Shown here in pieces: positions 1-7,378 of a DNA stretch of 12,892 bases. Numbering within the stretch: the first letter of the stretch is position 1; each line of letters starts with the position of its first letter. Location of the stretch: contig JAEXPG010000123.1 in assembly GCA_023447015.1 (NCBI GenBank), positions 1-12,892 of the forward strand. The letters run 5' to 3'. The translations under genes were made by a program, and so were the position numbers. The notes beneath the pieces were generated by a model that ran no database searches, was not told the DNA's origin, and saw nothing but the letters and a program-made list of their open reading frames with translations. This DNA is from Verrucomicrobiota bacterium. Lineage in GTDB: Bacteria > Verrucomicrobiota > Verrucomicrobiia > Opitutales > Opitutaceae.

Positions 1-1644
1 GAGCAGGAGATTGTTGAAGTCGTGCGCAACACCGGCGACGAGCTGGCCCACCGCCTCCATCTTCTGCGCCTGCCGCAACTGCGCCTCGGTGCGCTGCTGC
101 TCGGTCACGTCGCGCAACGCGAGCACCCCGCCGCGCAGATCGCCGCTCTCGGAACGGACCGGTGCGGCGCTGAACTCGAGCACGCGAGATACGCCGTCGG
201 CCGCAGTCAGGCCGGCGCGGCCGTGCACCGCCTTCGCCTCCTTCGTTGCCGCCAGCGTCTGGCGGAGCGGATCGAGCGGGGCGCCTCCGGGTTCCAACGA
301 GTGGAACCGGAGCACGTCGTCGAGCCTCCGGCCGACCGCCACGCCCGGCGCACAGCCCGCCAGGCGCTCCGCCACCGGATTCAGGCGCAGGATGTGCAGA
401 TCGACTCCGGTCACGACCACGGCATCGCCGATCGAATCGAGCGTGTAGCGCAGATCCGCTTCGCTTTCACGCAGGCGGGTCTCGACCCGGCGCTCGCGGC
501 GACGCACCCACAGGAGCCATCCGATCGTGGCCCCCTGCAGCACCAGCACAAGGCCGACCAGCGACAGCGTGCCCTTGTGTTCCCGCCAGAGGGAGACATC
601 GACATACTCCGTGCGGGCGCCCTCCGGCACCGCGGAACGCGCGATGCCGAACCGCTTCAGCTCGCGCGCGTCGAGCAGCAGGTTAGTGCGGCAGCGCGTG
701 ATCAACGGCACACCGCCGCCGGCCATGGCAAGCATCGCCACCTCGCCGACCTCCCGGCCATGGTTCCGCCCGTCAAGGAGCGCACCGCCCACGATCCCGT
801 GACCGAAATAGAAACTCCAGACGCCGAACAAGGGCGCCGGGCTGGCCGCGCGCGCCGCCGCCACCGCCTCGGTGTAGGTACGGGGTGTCCCCGAAGCATC
901 GAGGTTCCACGACAGCAGCAGCACCACATCGCGCCCGGGATCCAGCGTGGAGAGGGCGGCTTCCGTCTCCGCATAGGTTCCCAGGCCGAGCCGCAGCACC
1001 TCCCACTCCGGGCGACGCTCGGCCAACGCCCGCGCCAACGCCGAGTCGTTGGCCCGCCCGGTCTCGGTGCCGTCGTTGACGACCACCAGGCGTCGCGCCG
1101 CCGGGAAGAGCCGACGCGCCAGCGCCAGCGTATCCGTAAGGTTGATCGCCTCGACCACGCCCCCCACCCCGGCAGGCGGCTCAGCGCGCAGGAAGTTCAC
1201 TCCCCCGAAAACCACCGGGACACCCTCGGGCAACAGGGCCCGCCGTTGCAGCACGAACTCGTAGGCGAAGTCGTCGATCGCGATCACCGCCACCGGGCGG
1301 CTCATGGCCGCCTTGCTCGCAAAGTTCGCCTCCATCGCCGCCTCACGGCCGGGTGCAGGAAAACGTTTCACGTCCAGCTGCAACACCACCAGCTCCGCAT
1401 GTTCGCCGAGGGACTCTTTCAGTCCCGCCAGCACTCCGTCCTCCCACTCCATGCCCACGTGGTAGGAGAGGACCACCAGCACGTTCGGAGGAGCCTTCGG
1501 CGCGCTTGCCGGGACGTCGCCGGTCACCTCCCCCGGCAAGATCGCCAGCAAAACCCCGATCGCCCAGGCCCCAACGCGACGCCACCACCGCGATCCGATC
1601 GGATCGGCGCCCACCGCACCACTGCAGCTGCATCGAGGGGCCAT
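1..1644 (-). CDS. Sensor histidine kinase with periplasmic-binding-like sensor and PAS domain (C-terminus cut by window edge)
   Basis: The minus strand is open from an ATG at 1644 to position 1 without a stop, giving 548 codons of a longer protein. An Arg/Trp-rich start and a hydrophobic stretch (about residues 24-37) act as signal or anchor. Residues about 47-340 resemble the ABC-type substrate-binding fold used as an extracellular sensor, with VLVVLSYHVGMEWEDG at its beginning and alternating beta/alpha segments such as VAVIAIDDFAY and VPVVFGGVNFL. A TM helix (about 356-377) is followed by an Arg-rich linker, a PAS domain (about 385-510, containing DAVVVTGVD) and the H-box VGQLVAGVAHDFNNLL, with phospho-acceptor His541. 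The HATPase domain, and any receiver domain, would lie left of the window. It is divergent from the MsrB gene, 206 bp away. The ligand is unknown. Class is confident; the sensor fold assignment is moderate. Confidence 0.9.
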   Translation of the reverse strand, partial: MAPRCSCSGAVGADPIGSRWWRRVGAWAIGVLLAILPGEVTGDVPASAPKAPPNVLVVLSYHVGMEWEDGVLAGLKESLGEHAELVVLQLDVKRFPAPGREAAMEANFASKAAMSRPVAVIAIDDFAYEFVLQRRALLPEGVPVVFGGVNFLRAEPPAGVGGVVEAINLTDTLALARRLFPAARRLVVVNDGTETGRANDSALARALAERRPEWEVLRLGLGTYAETEAALSTLDPGRDVVLLLSWNLDASGTPRTYTEAVAAARAASPAPLFGVWSFYFGHGIVGGALLDGRNHGREVGEVAMLAMAGGGVPLITRCRTNLLLDARELKRFGIARSAVPEGARTEYVDVSLWREHKGTLSLVGLVLVLQGATIGWLLWVRRRERRVETRLRESEADLRYTLDSIGDAVVVTGVDLHILRLNPVAERLAGCAPGVAVGRRLDDVLRFHSLEPGGAPLDPLRQTLAATKEAKAVHGRAGLTAADGVSRVLEFSAAPVRSESGDLRGGVLALRDVTEQQRTEAQLRQAQKMEAVGQLVAGVAHDFNNLLL

Positions 1645-1850
1645 GGCCCTGAGGATTGAGCGTGGCGAACGTCGCAAGCCCTCAGCCTGCAACGAGTCAC
1701 GCGATTATGATCGGCCAGGGATGGTTCAGCTTGAGGATCCCTTCTCCCGTGGGCTCGGTCGCACGAGATGGAATCCCGCCCAAGCCCGACTCGGGCAACC
1801 TCGACCGTCCCGTTTGGCAATCCCGGGTTTCCCGGTATCTCTCCGCCGTC
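1645..1850. promoter_or_regulatory. Divergent intergenic region between the sensor kinase and msrB
   Basis: These 206 bp separate two genes transcribed away from each other, so promoters for both should lie here. I see no convincing -35/-10 pair and no clear operator. The msrB reading frame stays open leftwards to a TTG at 1656, but that extension has no protein-family features. The role is inferred from gene orientation alone. Confidence 0.35.
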
Positions 1851-2492
1851 ATGCGCCGCGCCCTCCACCTGCTCCGCCTGCAAGGACTGGGAATGATCCT
1901 GGTCCTCCCCGCGCTCGCCGAAACCGACACCGCCATGCAACCCACGAAAGCCCCCGACCACCCCGCCCCCGCTTCCCCCGCGCCCGTCACCTGCGCGATC
2001 GCCGACCGCTCCGCCTGTGGCCTGCCCTCGCAGGTTGTCATCGACCTGAGCAAGACACGCGTCCAGCGGACCGACGCCGAATGGCGCGCACGCCTCTCCT
2101 CCAGCCAGTACCGAGTCACCCGCCAGCAAGGGACCGAGCCGGCCTTCGCCAACGCGTACTGGGACTTCCATGGCAACGGGGTCTTCTTCTGCGTCGGCTG
2201 CGACACCCCGCTGTTCGACTCCCGGCACAAGTTCGACTCCGGCACCGGCTGGCCGAGCTATTGGCAGCCGATCGAGCCTGCCTTCGTCGGAGAGACAACC
2301 GACACCAGCCACGGCATGGTCCGCACCGAGGTGCACTGCGCGGTGTGCGGCTCGCACCTCGGGCATGTGTTCGACGACGGCCCACGGCCGACCGGCCGGC
2401 GCTACTGCATCAACTCCGCTGCGCTGGAATTCATGCCACGCGCCAAGTACGACGACTGGACGACCAGAACCGGGGCGGCACAGAGCCGGTAG
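1851..2492 (+). CDS. msrB: Exported peptide-methionine (R)-S-oxide reductase, MsrB family
   Basis: The protein reduces the R epimer of methionine sulfoxide in damaged proteins. With the ATG at 1851 it has 213 residues. An N-terminal basic and hydrophobic segment ending LPALA-ET (about residues 1-23) looks like a signal peptide, so the enzyme probably acts in the periplasm. The MsrB domain spans about 72-205. All four zinc cysteines are present (C114, C117, C163, C166), the substrate-site motif GTGWPSYWQP lies at 131-140, the GHVFDDGPRPTG loop at 171-182, and the catalytic cysteine is C186 in RRYCIN. The frame is open up to a TTG at 1656, but 1851 is the first ATG that gives a signal peptide; an ATG at 1893 has a better AAGGA upstream yet would destroy the signal. 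The stop is 25 bp from the stop of the convergent gene. Family call is very sure; export is likely. Confidence 0.93.
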   Translation: MRRALHLLRLQGLGMILVLPALAETDTAMQPTKAPDHPAPASPAPVTCAIADRSACGLPSQVVIDLSKTRVQRTDAEWRARLSSSQYRVTRQQGTEPAFANAYWDFHGNGVFFCVGCDTPLFDSRHKFDSGTGWPSYWQPIEPAFVGETTDTSHGMVRTEVHCAVCGSHLGHVFDDGPRPTGRRYCINSAALEFMPRAKYDDWTTRTGAAQSR

Positions 2493-2517
2493 CACCGCGC
2501 GCCACAACCGCGCCGGC

Positions 2518-2847
2518 TCAGCACGCCAGATGGACCTTGAGCGACCGCAACGCCTCGTCGTGCATGGCCCGCACGCGTTCCTCGTTCACTCCGAGTGATC
2601 GGCTGATCTCCCGCATCGACATGCCTTCGCAGTAGGCGAACAGAAGCACCAGCCGGGGCAGGTGGGGAAGGCTGTTGATCACGTCGATCGCGTGATCTGT
2701 GGCCGCCGTGCGCTGGGTAACGGCGTGTGGAGAGAGAACTTCGGTGGTGGCCATGTTGCCCGCCCTTTCGCAATGGGCGTGCCAGCAGCGGATTGGCTGT
2801 CGCAACCCGTTCGCCATCATGCGAAAGCAGTCGGCACAAACTCCCAT
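2518..2847 (-). CDS. Small Cys-rich protein with sigma-70 region 4-like helix-turn-helix
   Basis: This 109-residue protein has two parts. The N-terminus carries C4, C7, C21 and C26, with H23 and H25, an arrangement that could bind zinc as a small ribbon or knuckle. Residues about 53-107 match region 4 of sigma-70/ECF factors: an initial helix with LPHLPRLVLLFAYCEGMSM, then the helix-turn-helix MREISRSLGVNEERVRAMHDEAL and a closing helix LRSLKVHL. Region 2, needed for core binding and -10 melting, is absent, so it is not a complete sigma factor. It may be a DNA-binding regulator or an anti-sigma-like partner. The ATG at 2847 was chosen because CCGGAGA lies 8-10 nt upstream; an ATG at 2754 would leave only the HTH, and the frame also runs back to a TTG at 2886. 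The helix-turn-helix is clear; function is not known. Confidence 0.75.
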   Translation of the reverse strand: MGVCADCFRMMANGLRQPIRCWHAHCERAGNMATTEVLSPHAVTQRTAATDHAIDVINSLPHLPRLVLLFAYCEGMSMREISRSLGVNEERVRAMHDEALRSLKVHLAC

Positions 2848-3005
2848 CACAAAATCTCCGGCGGCGATCCGGCCACCGGGCAGCAATTCTTGCCGGGCGT
2901 CGCATGGCAGCGTTTTCCGCGAGGGCTCCTCCGCACGGTGACCGGGAGGAAATCCCCACTTTCGGCCTCGTCCAACGCACCCCGCTCCCGCGTCGGCCGA
3001 GGCAT

Positions 3006-3036
3006 CCGCCCTGCCGCCGTTTTGGCGGAAGGGCGG
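3006..3036 (-). terminator. Hairpin terminator after the dehydrogenase fusion gene
   Basis: CCGCCCT (3006-3012) pairs with AGGGCGG (3030-3036), and inside it CCGCC (3014-3018) pairs with GGCGG (3024-3028) around a five-base loop. On the minus strand this follows the stop codon at 3043-3045 by only a few bases. There is no long U-tract after it, so termination strength is uncertain, but position and stability fit a 3'-end hairpin. Confidence 0.65.
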
Positions 3037-3042
3037 CTTCGC

Positions 3043-6000
3043 TCAGTCGAGCACCGGCAGCTGGAACGTCTCCATCGCCTTGCGCAGATCCTGCATGAAC
3101 ATCGCCGCGCCGCCGCCGTTGACCACGCGGTGGTCGAAGGTGAGCGCCATCGTGACGACTTCGGCGGCCTTGAAGGTGTTGCCCGTGCGGATCATCTCGT
3201 GGTGGGACGTTCCGATGAAGAGCGTGCTCATCGCCGGCGGCACCACGATCGGGATCGCCGCGCGCACGCCGAAACTGCCGAGGCTGGAGATCATCAGCGG
3301 CGCCCGGACCTCGACGATCTTGCCGCGCCGCGCCTCCTCGATCACCTGCACATAGGTCGAGTGGAACTCGGACCAGGTGAGCCGGTTGGCCTGCGGGATC
3401 ACCGCGGTGACGAGGCGGTCGCCCTCCAACGCCACGGCCACACCAAGCTCAAAGTCCTCGACCTCGACGATGTGCGAGCCCTTCAACACGAGCCGGCGGA
3501 ACGAGGGGTTGATCACCATCACCTGCGTGACCGCCCAGGCGACCATCGACGACGGCGACGGAGCCCCCGCCGGATCGCGCAGCTTCGCGATCTGCCGGGC
3601 GGCGCGAATCGCGCTCCAGTCGATCGCCAGCTCGATGGTGGCGGGCACGACGGGCGCAAGCCGCTGTGAAATCGCCGGCGCCAAGACGGGCTCCCGCGGC
3701 ACCGCTCCGGGCGGCGCACCGAGCTCGTCCAGCGAAACAACGCCGGCCAGACCGACCCGCTTCGCGATCGCGGCCTGCTCGGGCGGCGGCGACGGAGGGA
3801 GCTGCACCGGAAGATCCGACGCCGGCCTGGCCATCTTCGAGGGCTTGGAGATGGCGGAGGTCTCCCCGGCGTCCAACGAGACCGTGCGCCAGTCGGTTCC
3901 GGGCGGCGCGAGAATGCCGATGACCTGTCCGACGAGCACGGTCTCGTCCACCTTCGTCTTCCAGCCGACAAATGTCCCCTCGTGCGCCGCCTCGATCGGG
4001 TAGACCGCCTTCTCGGTCTCGACCTCGCACAGCGCCTCGTCGGCCTTCACCGGATCCCCAGGCTGCTTGAGCAGGGAGACAACGCGGGCGTCGCGGATGC
4101 CTTCGCCCATGATCGGCACCTTGAGCAGTTCGCCGGCGACCTGCTTCGAGCTGGGCGCGGCCACCTGCGCGGCGACCACGGGGACCGGCACATGGGCGCG
4201 GTGCGGCGGCACGACCGTGGCGCGGGTCAACGCGGCGGTCATCGTCTGTCGCAAGGCGGCAAGCACACGGGCGGTGTCGGGCAGCGCGGCGTACTCGCTC
4301 ACGGCGCTGAAGCCGATCATCACGTTGCCCTTGGAAACGAGCACCGGCGGGCAGACCATCCGGCTGAACACCTCGGGCAGCTCGCTCAGTTCGGTGACGA
4401 TCATCTGGCCGACGGAGCAGTTGACGGTGTCCTCCTGCACGACGACCAGGCGGCCGGTCTTGCGGACGGACTCGGCGATGGTCTCGCGATCCCACGGCAC
4501 GATCGTGCGCAGGTCGATGAGCTCCACGCTGAGTTCCTCCCCCAGGGCCTTGAGTGCATCCTCGCAGAGCTCGACGGTGTTGCCCCATGCCACGAGCGTG
4601 ATGTCCGCACCTTCGCGGCAGACCCGGGCGCGGCCGAACGGCACCGGAGTGATCGGCTCGGTGCTTTCGCGCTCGGCCCAGAACATGTGTTTGGGCACGA
4701 GGAAAAGCACCGGATCCTCACAGTGCATCGCCGTCCATAGAAGGCCGGCGGCATCGGCCGGCGTGCTGGGCACAACCACATGCAGCCCGGGCAGATGCGC
4801 AAAGAGCGACTCGTTGGTCTGGCTGTGCCAGAGGCTGCCGCCCGGCAGGTACGCGCCGTACGGGGCATAGATCACCGCCGGGCAGGTCCACTGGCCGGCC
4901 GTGCGCCAACGCAACGTGGCGAGGTTGGTCGCAAGCTGGTTCCAGCCCGCGCAGATGAAGTCGATGAACTGGATCTCGAACACCGGCTTCCAGCCGTAGC
5001 TCGCGAGGCCGCAGGCGATGCCGAGGATGGTCGACTCGGCCAGCGGCGAGTTGACCACGCGTCCCGGGAAATCGGTCGAGAGCGTGCGCGTGAGGCGGAA
5101 GACACCGCCCTTCGGATCCTCCACATCCTCACCGAAGACCATCCGCCGCGGTTCCGCCTTCAGCCCGGCGCGGAGCGTCTGGTTGACGAGGTCGCCGATC
5201 CGGTAGCGGCCGGCGGGAAACAGTTCGCCGGAAAGCACGGGCGTCTGCGCGGCGAAGACGTGCGTCTCCGTCTCCTCGGCACGGACATCCTCGGCCTTCT
5301 CCGCACGGTCGTAGGCGGCGCGAACCTCGTCACGAACCTCGGTCTCCAGTCTGGCAAATGCCGCCTCGGTCAGCAGCCCCTCGGCCACAAGCTGCTTCTT
5401 GAAGACGGCGATCGGGTCGTGGTCACCGAGGCGCGCCAAGTCCTCCGCGCTGCGATAGAGCTTGTGGTCGTCGGAGCTGGTGTGGCTGGCCAGCCGCTCA
5501 GTCTGGATCCAAAGCATCGCCGGGCCATGGCCGGCGCGAAGCCGCGCGATGGCGGCAGCGGCGGCGGCGTGGACCGCCAGGACATCGCGACCATCGACAA
5601 CCTGCCATTGCTCGCGGGCCAAAACGCCAAGCGCGTACGGATTGGTTTTCCGCGTGGGCGTGCTGATGCCGTAGGCGTTGTCCTGGACCAGGATCAGCAC
5701 AGGAAGCTTCCGCTCTTGGGCGAAGCACACCGCCTCGAAGAAGTCCCCCTGCCGTGTGGCCGCGTCGCCACTGCTGGTGACCACGATGTTCGGCTTGCCG
5801 TCGAGCTGTAGCCCCCAGGCGATGCCACAGGCAGGCAGCATCTGCGCGGAGGTCGGTGTGGGCACGCTCCAGATATTGTGCGGCCGCGAGCTGAAATGCC
5901 CGGTGAGCTGGCGCCCGCCGCTGGAGGACTCGCGCTTCGCGAAATACTCGAGCGCCAGATCGTAGGAACTCACCCCGCGGGCGAGGACCAGGGCGCGATC

Positions 6001-6252
6001 GCGGTAGTACGGGCAGGCGAAATCGCCCTCCCCAAGCAGCAGGCCCACCGCGGCGAGCGCCTCGTGACCCATGCTGGCCACGTGGAAATGCCCACGGCCC
6101 TGCCGGTTGAGGCTCTCCTGGCGAAGATCGCCCTGCCGGCTTTCGAGCATCAGACGCAGCAGGCGGAGCTTGGTGGCGGAGTCGAGCGCGGAGGAGGAGA
6201 CAGACGCTGCAGCGCTCTCGGATTTCGTCACGGGGGCTTTCTTCGCAGTCAT
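3043..6252 (-). CDS. Three-in-one 2-oxoacid dehydrogenase: fused E1-alpha, E1-beta, lipoyl domain and E2 acyltransferase
   Basis: This 1069-residue protein combines activities that are usually on three polypeptides. Residues about 23-322 are E1-alpha, with the thiamine diphosphate/Mg segment SGDAATRQGD (161-170) ending in QDNAYGIS, and TSSDDHKLYRS (258-268), which resembles the branched-chain dehydrogenase loop. Residues about 349-675 are E1-beta (VFGEDVEDPKGGVFR, PLAEST, FEIQFIDFI). A lipoyl domain (about 709-782) carries the ETEKA lysine K748. The E2 catalytic domain (about 855-1069) ends with DHRVVNGGG, catalytic His1041. No typical peripheral subunit-binding domain is visible between lipoyl and E2 domains. 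It should oxidatively decarboxylate a 2-oxoacid, probably branched-chain, to acyl-CoA with an E3 encoded elsewhere. The ATG at 6252 is preferred over an upstream in-frame TTG at 6291 because the E1 homology starts well after both. Substrate is inferred; family is certain. Confidence 0.93.
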   Translation of the reverse strand: MTAKKAPVTKSESAAASVSSSALDSATKLRLLRLMLESRQGDLRQESLNRQGRGHFHVASMGHEALAAVGLLLGEGDFACPYYRDRALVLARGVSSYDLALEYFAKRESSSGGRQLTGHFSSRPHNIWSVPTPTSAQMLPACGIAWGLQLDGKPNIVVTSSGDAATRQGDFFEAVCFAQERKLPVLILVQDNAYGISTPTRKTNPYALGVLAREQWQVVDGRDVLAVHAAAAAAIARLRAGHGPAMLWIQTERLASHTSSDDHKLYRSAEDLARLGDHDPIAVFKKQLVAEGLLTEAAFARLETEVRDEVRAAYDRAEKAEDVRAEETETHVFAAQTPVLSGELFPAGRYRIGDLVNQTLRAGLKAEPRRMVFGEDVEDPKGGVFRLTRTLSTDFPGRVVNSPLAESTILGIACGLASYGWKPVFEIQFIDFICAGWNQLATNLATLRWRTAGQWTCPAVIYAPYGAYLPGGSLWHSQTNESLFAHLPGLHVVVPSTPADAAGLLWTAMHCEDPVLFLVPKHMFWAERESTEPITPVPFGRARVCREGADITLVAWGNTVELCEDALKALGEELSVELIDLRTIVPWDRETIAESVRKTGRLVVVQEDTVNCSVGQMIVTELSELPEVFSRMVCPPVLVSKGNVMIGFSAVSEYAALPDTARVLAALRQTMTAALTRATVVPPHRAHVPVPVVAAQVAAPSSKQVAGELLKVPIMGEGIRDARVVSLLKQPGDPVKADEALCEVETEKAVYPIEAAHEGTFVGWKTKVDETVLVGQVIGILAPPGTDWRTVSLDAGETSAISKPSKMARPASDLPVQLPPSPPPEQAAIAKRVGLAGVVSLDELGAPPGAVPREPVLAPAISQRLAPVVPATIELAIDWSAIRAARQIAKLRDPAGAPSPSSMVAWAVTQVMVINPSFRRLVLKGSHIVEVEDFELGVAVALEGDRLVTAVIPQANRLTWSEFHSTYVQVIEEARRGKIVEVRAPLMISSLGSFGVRAAIPIVVPPAMSTLFIGTSHHEMIRTGNTFKAAEVVTMALTFDHRVVNGGGAAMFMQDLRKAMETFQLPVLD

Positions 6253-6571
6253 GGCGTCGGCGAGGAAGCGTGCCCGGCATGGAGTTGGCAAACCGTTAGT
6301 GGCAAGGCGGCTGACAAAGAATTCCGGGCCAGTTTCGCCACCACCAAGCCATCCGGATGGCCCATCCGGGCGTCAGCGGGGACAGTCAAAAGACGGTCCG
6401 GCCTGGGCAAATTATGCGCAGCGGAATTGCGGAGACAGCCGATAGTTGCGCCCAGCTGGTCCCCAACTACCCGATGACCCGCGGCCACCTTCCCCGTCAC
6501 CGACAGGCGGAGCCTTCATCCGAAGTCGGTTCGGTGCGCCCAATCCTAGCCTCTGCGTCCAGGAGCATAGC
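6253..6571. promoter_or_regulatory. Divergent intergenic region upstream of the dehydrogenase fusion and the cytochrome operon
   Basis: These 319 bp lie between two genes transcribed in opposite directions, so both promoters should be here. No ORF in it looks like a protein. I see no -35/-10 pair good enough to call. The only clear features are a 14-bp palindrome at 6348-6361 with an adjoining half-repeat, and a strong AGGAG ribosome binding site at 6561-6565 that belongs to the multiheme cytochrome gene. Confidence 0.4.
6348..6361. repeat. Perfect 14-bp palindrome GCCATCCGGATGGC, possible operator
   Basis: The sequence is its own reverse complement. A further CATCCGG copy follows at 6363-6369, so the element contains three related half-sites within 22 bp. 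It lies about 95 bp upstream of the dehydrogenase start and about 210 bp upstream of the cytochrome start. It could bind a dimeric regulator of either gene, or be chance in GC-rich DNA. Confidence 0.35.
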
Positions 6572-7360
6572 ATGAAAAAACCGCTGCTTCCCTCGTTCGG
6601 CAACGTCTGGCTCTTCGGAGCCGTCCTCGCGTGGTCCGCCCTCTTCTTCGCCTGCGCGACCGTGGACCGCACCCTCGTCGTGCCGACCCAGATCGCCGGA
6701 GCCGACTACGTCGGCAGCGCCGAGTGCGCCACCTGCCACGGCGAGGTCGTCGACGGGTTCAAGCACGCCGCACACGCCAACCTCTCGATCCCCGGCACCA
6801 AGGGCATGGATCTCTCCTGCGAAGCCTGCCACGGCGCGGGCAGCAAGCACGTCCAGGCCGGCGGCGGCCGCGGCTCGATCATCAATCCCGGCACCCAGCC
6901 CGAAGCCTGCTTCACCTGCCACCTCGACAAGCGAGGGGAGTTCAGCCTGCCCAGCGCCCCCCCCGTGCTGGCCGGCAAGGTCACCTGCACCGCTTGCCAC
7001 AACCCGCACAAGGGACACGCCATCGACAACACCGCCGCCGACCTCGGGGACGAAAACGAGACCTGCACGCGTTGCCACAGCGCCCAGGCCGCGCCGTTTG
7101 TTTTCAAACACAACGCGATGGTCGAGGGCTGCACCGCCTGCCACAACCCGCACGGCTCGGTGAACCAGAAGATGCTCGTCGCCCGCGACGCCAATCTCTG
7201 CCTGCTCTGCCATCTCGAGCACCCCGCCACCATCGGCAACGGGACCATCGTCACCGGCGGTGAAGACCATCGGACCCGCCTCCAGAACGGCACCTGCTGG
7301 GTCGCCGGCTGCCACGAAGCCGTCCACGGCTCCAACGCCAGCAAGCCCCTGCGTTACTAA
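6572..7360 (+). CDS. Multiheme c-type cytochrome, MtrA/DmsE/PioA-like, probable lipoprotein
   Basis: This 262-residue protein should carry electrons between the periplasm and the outer-membrane barrel encoded next to it. It has seven CXXCH haem motifs (starting at C52, C83, C113, C139, C165, C187 and C210) and an eighth site, CWVAGCH (C242-H248), which is CX4CH. The ending CWVAGCHEAVHGSN is typical of the MtrA/DmsE/PioA family, where it marks the last haem. Family members usually have ten haems, so two are missing. The N-terminus is a short basic start, a hydrophobic segment and SALFFAC, with Cys28 as a likely lipid attachment site. The ATG at 6572 is fixed by a strong AGGAG six bases upstream; the open frame to a TTG at 6446 is not needed. 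It starts a run of three genes with an 18-bp gap to the next. Family is confident; lipid anchoring is probable. Confidence 0.9.
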   Translation: MKKPLLPSFGNVWLFGAVLAWSALFFACATVDRTLVVPTQIAGADYVGSAECATCHGEVVDGFKHAAHANLSIPGTKGMDLSCEACHGAGSKHVQAGGGRGSIINPGTQPEACFTCHLDKRGEFSLPSAPPVLAGKVTCTACHNPHKGHAIDNTAADLGDENETCTRCHSAQAAPFVFKHNAMVEGCTACHNPHGSVNQKMLVARDANLCLLCHLEHPATIGNGTIVTGGEDHRTRLQNGTCWVAGCHEAVHGSNASKPLRY

Positions 7361-7378
7361 CCCCGAACCCCGCCGACC

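Noticed and set aside
22..1659. A 545-codon open frame on the plus strand
   Set aside because: It lies codon-for-codon opposite the sensor kinase, is full of Arg/His/Gln as expected for the antisense of GC-rich coding DNA, and shows no domain.
1524..2507. A 327-codon minus-strand frame opposite msrB
   Set aside because: The plus strand encodes MsrB with all catalytic and zinc residues; the minus product is Gly/Val/Arg-rich with no motif.
2402..2980. A 192-codon minus-strand frame overlapping the small HTH gene
   Set aside because: Low-complexity Arg-rich product; the other minus frame holds a recognisable sigma region 4.
3449..4588. A 379-codon minus-strand frame inside the dehydrogenase gene
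   Set aside because: It is a shifted reading of the fusion gene and is Arg/Ala/Gly-rich without motifs.
6497..7327. A 276-codon minus-strand frame opposite the multiheme cytochrome
   Set aside because: The eight haem motifs on the plus strand prove which strand codes.
6572..7360. Calling the cytochrome decaheme, as its family name suggests
   Set aside because: Only seven CXXCH and one CX4CH can be counted in the sequence.
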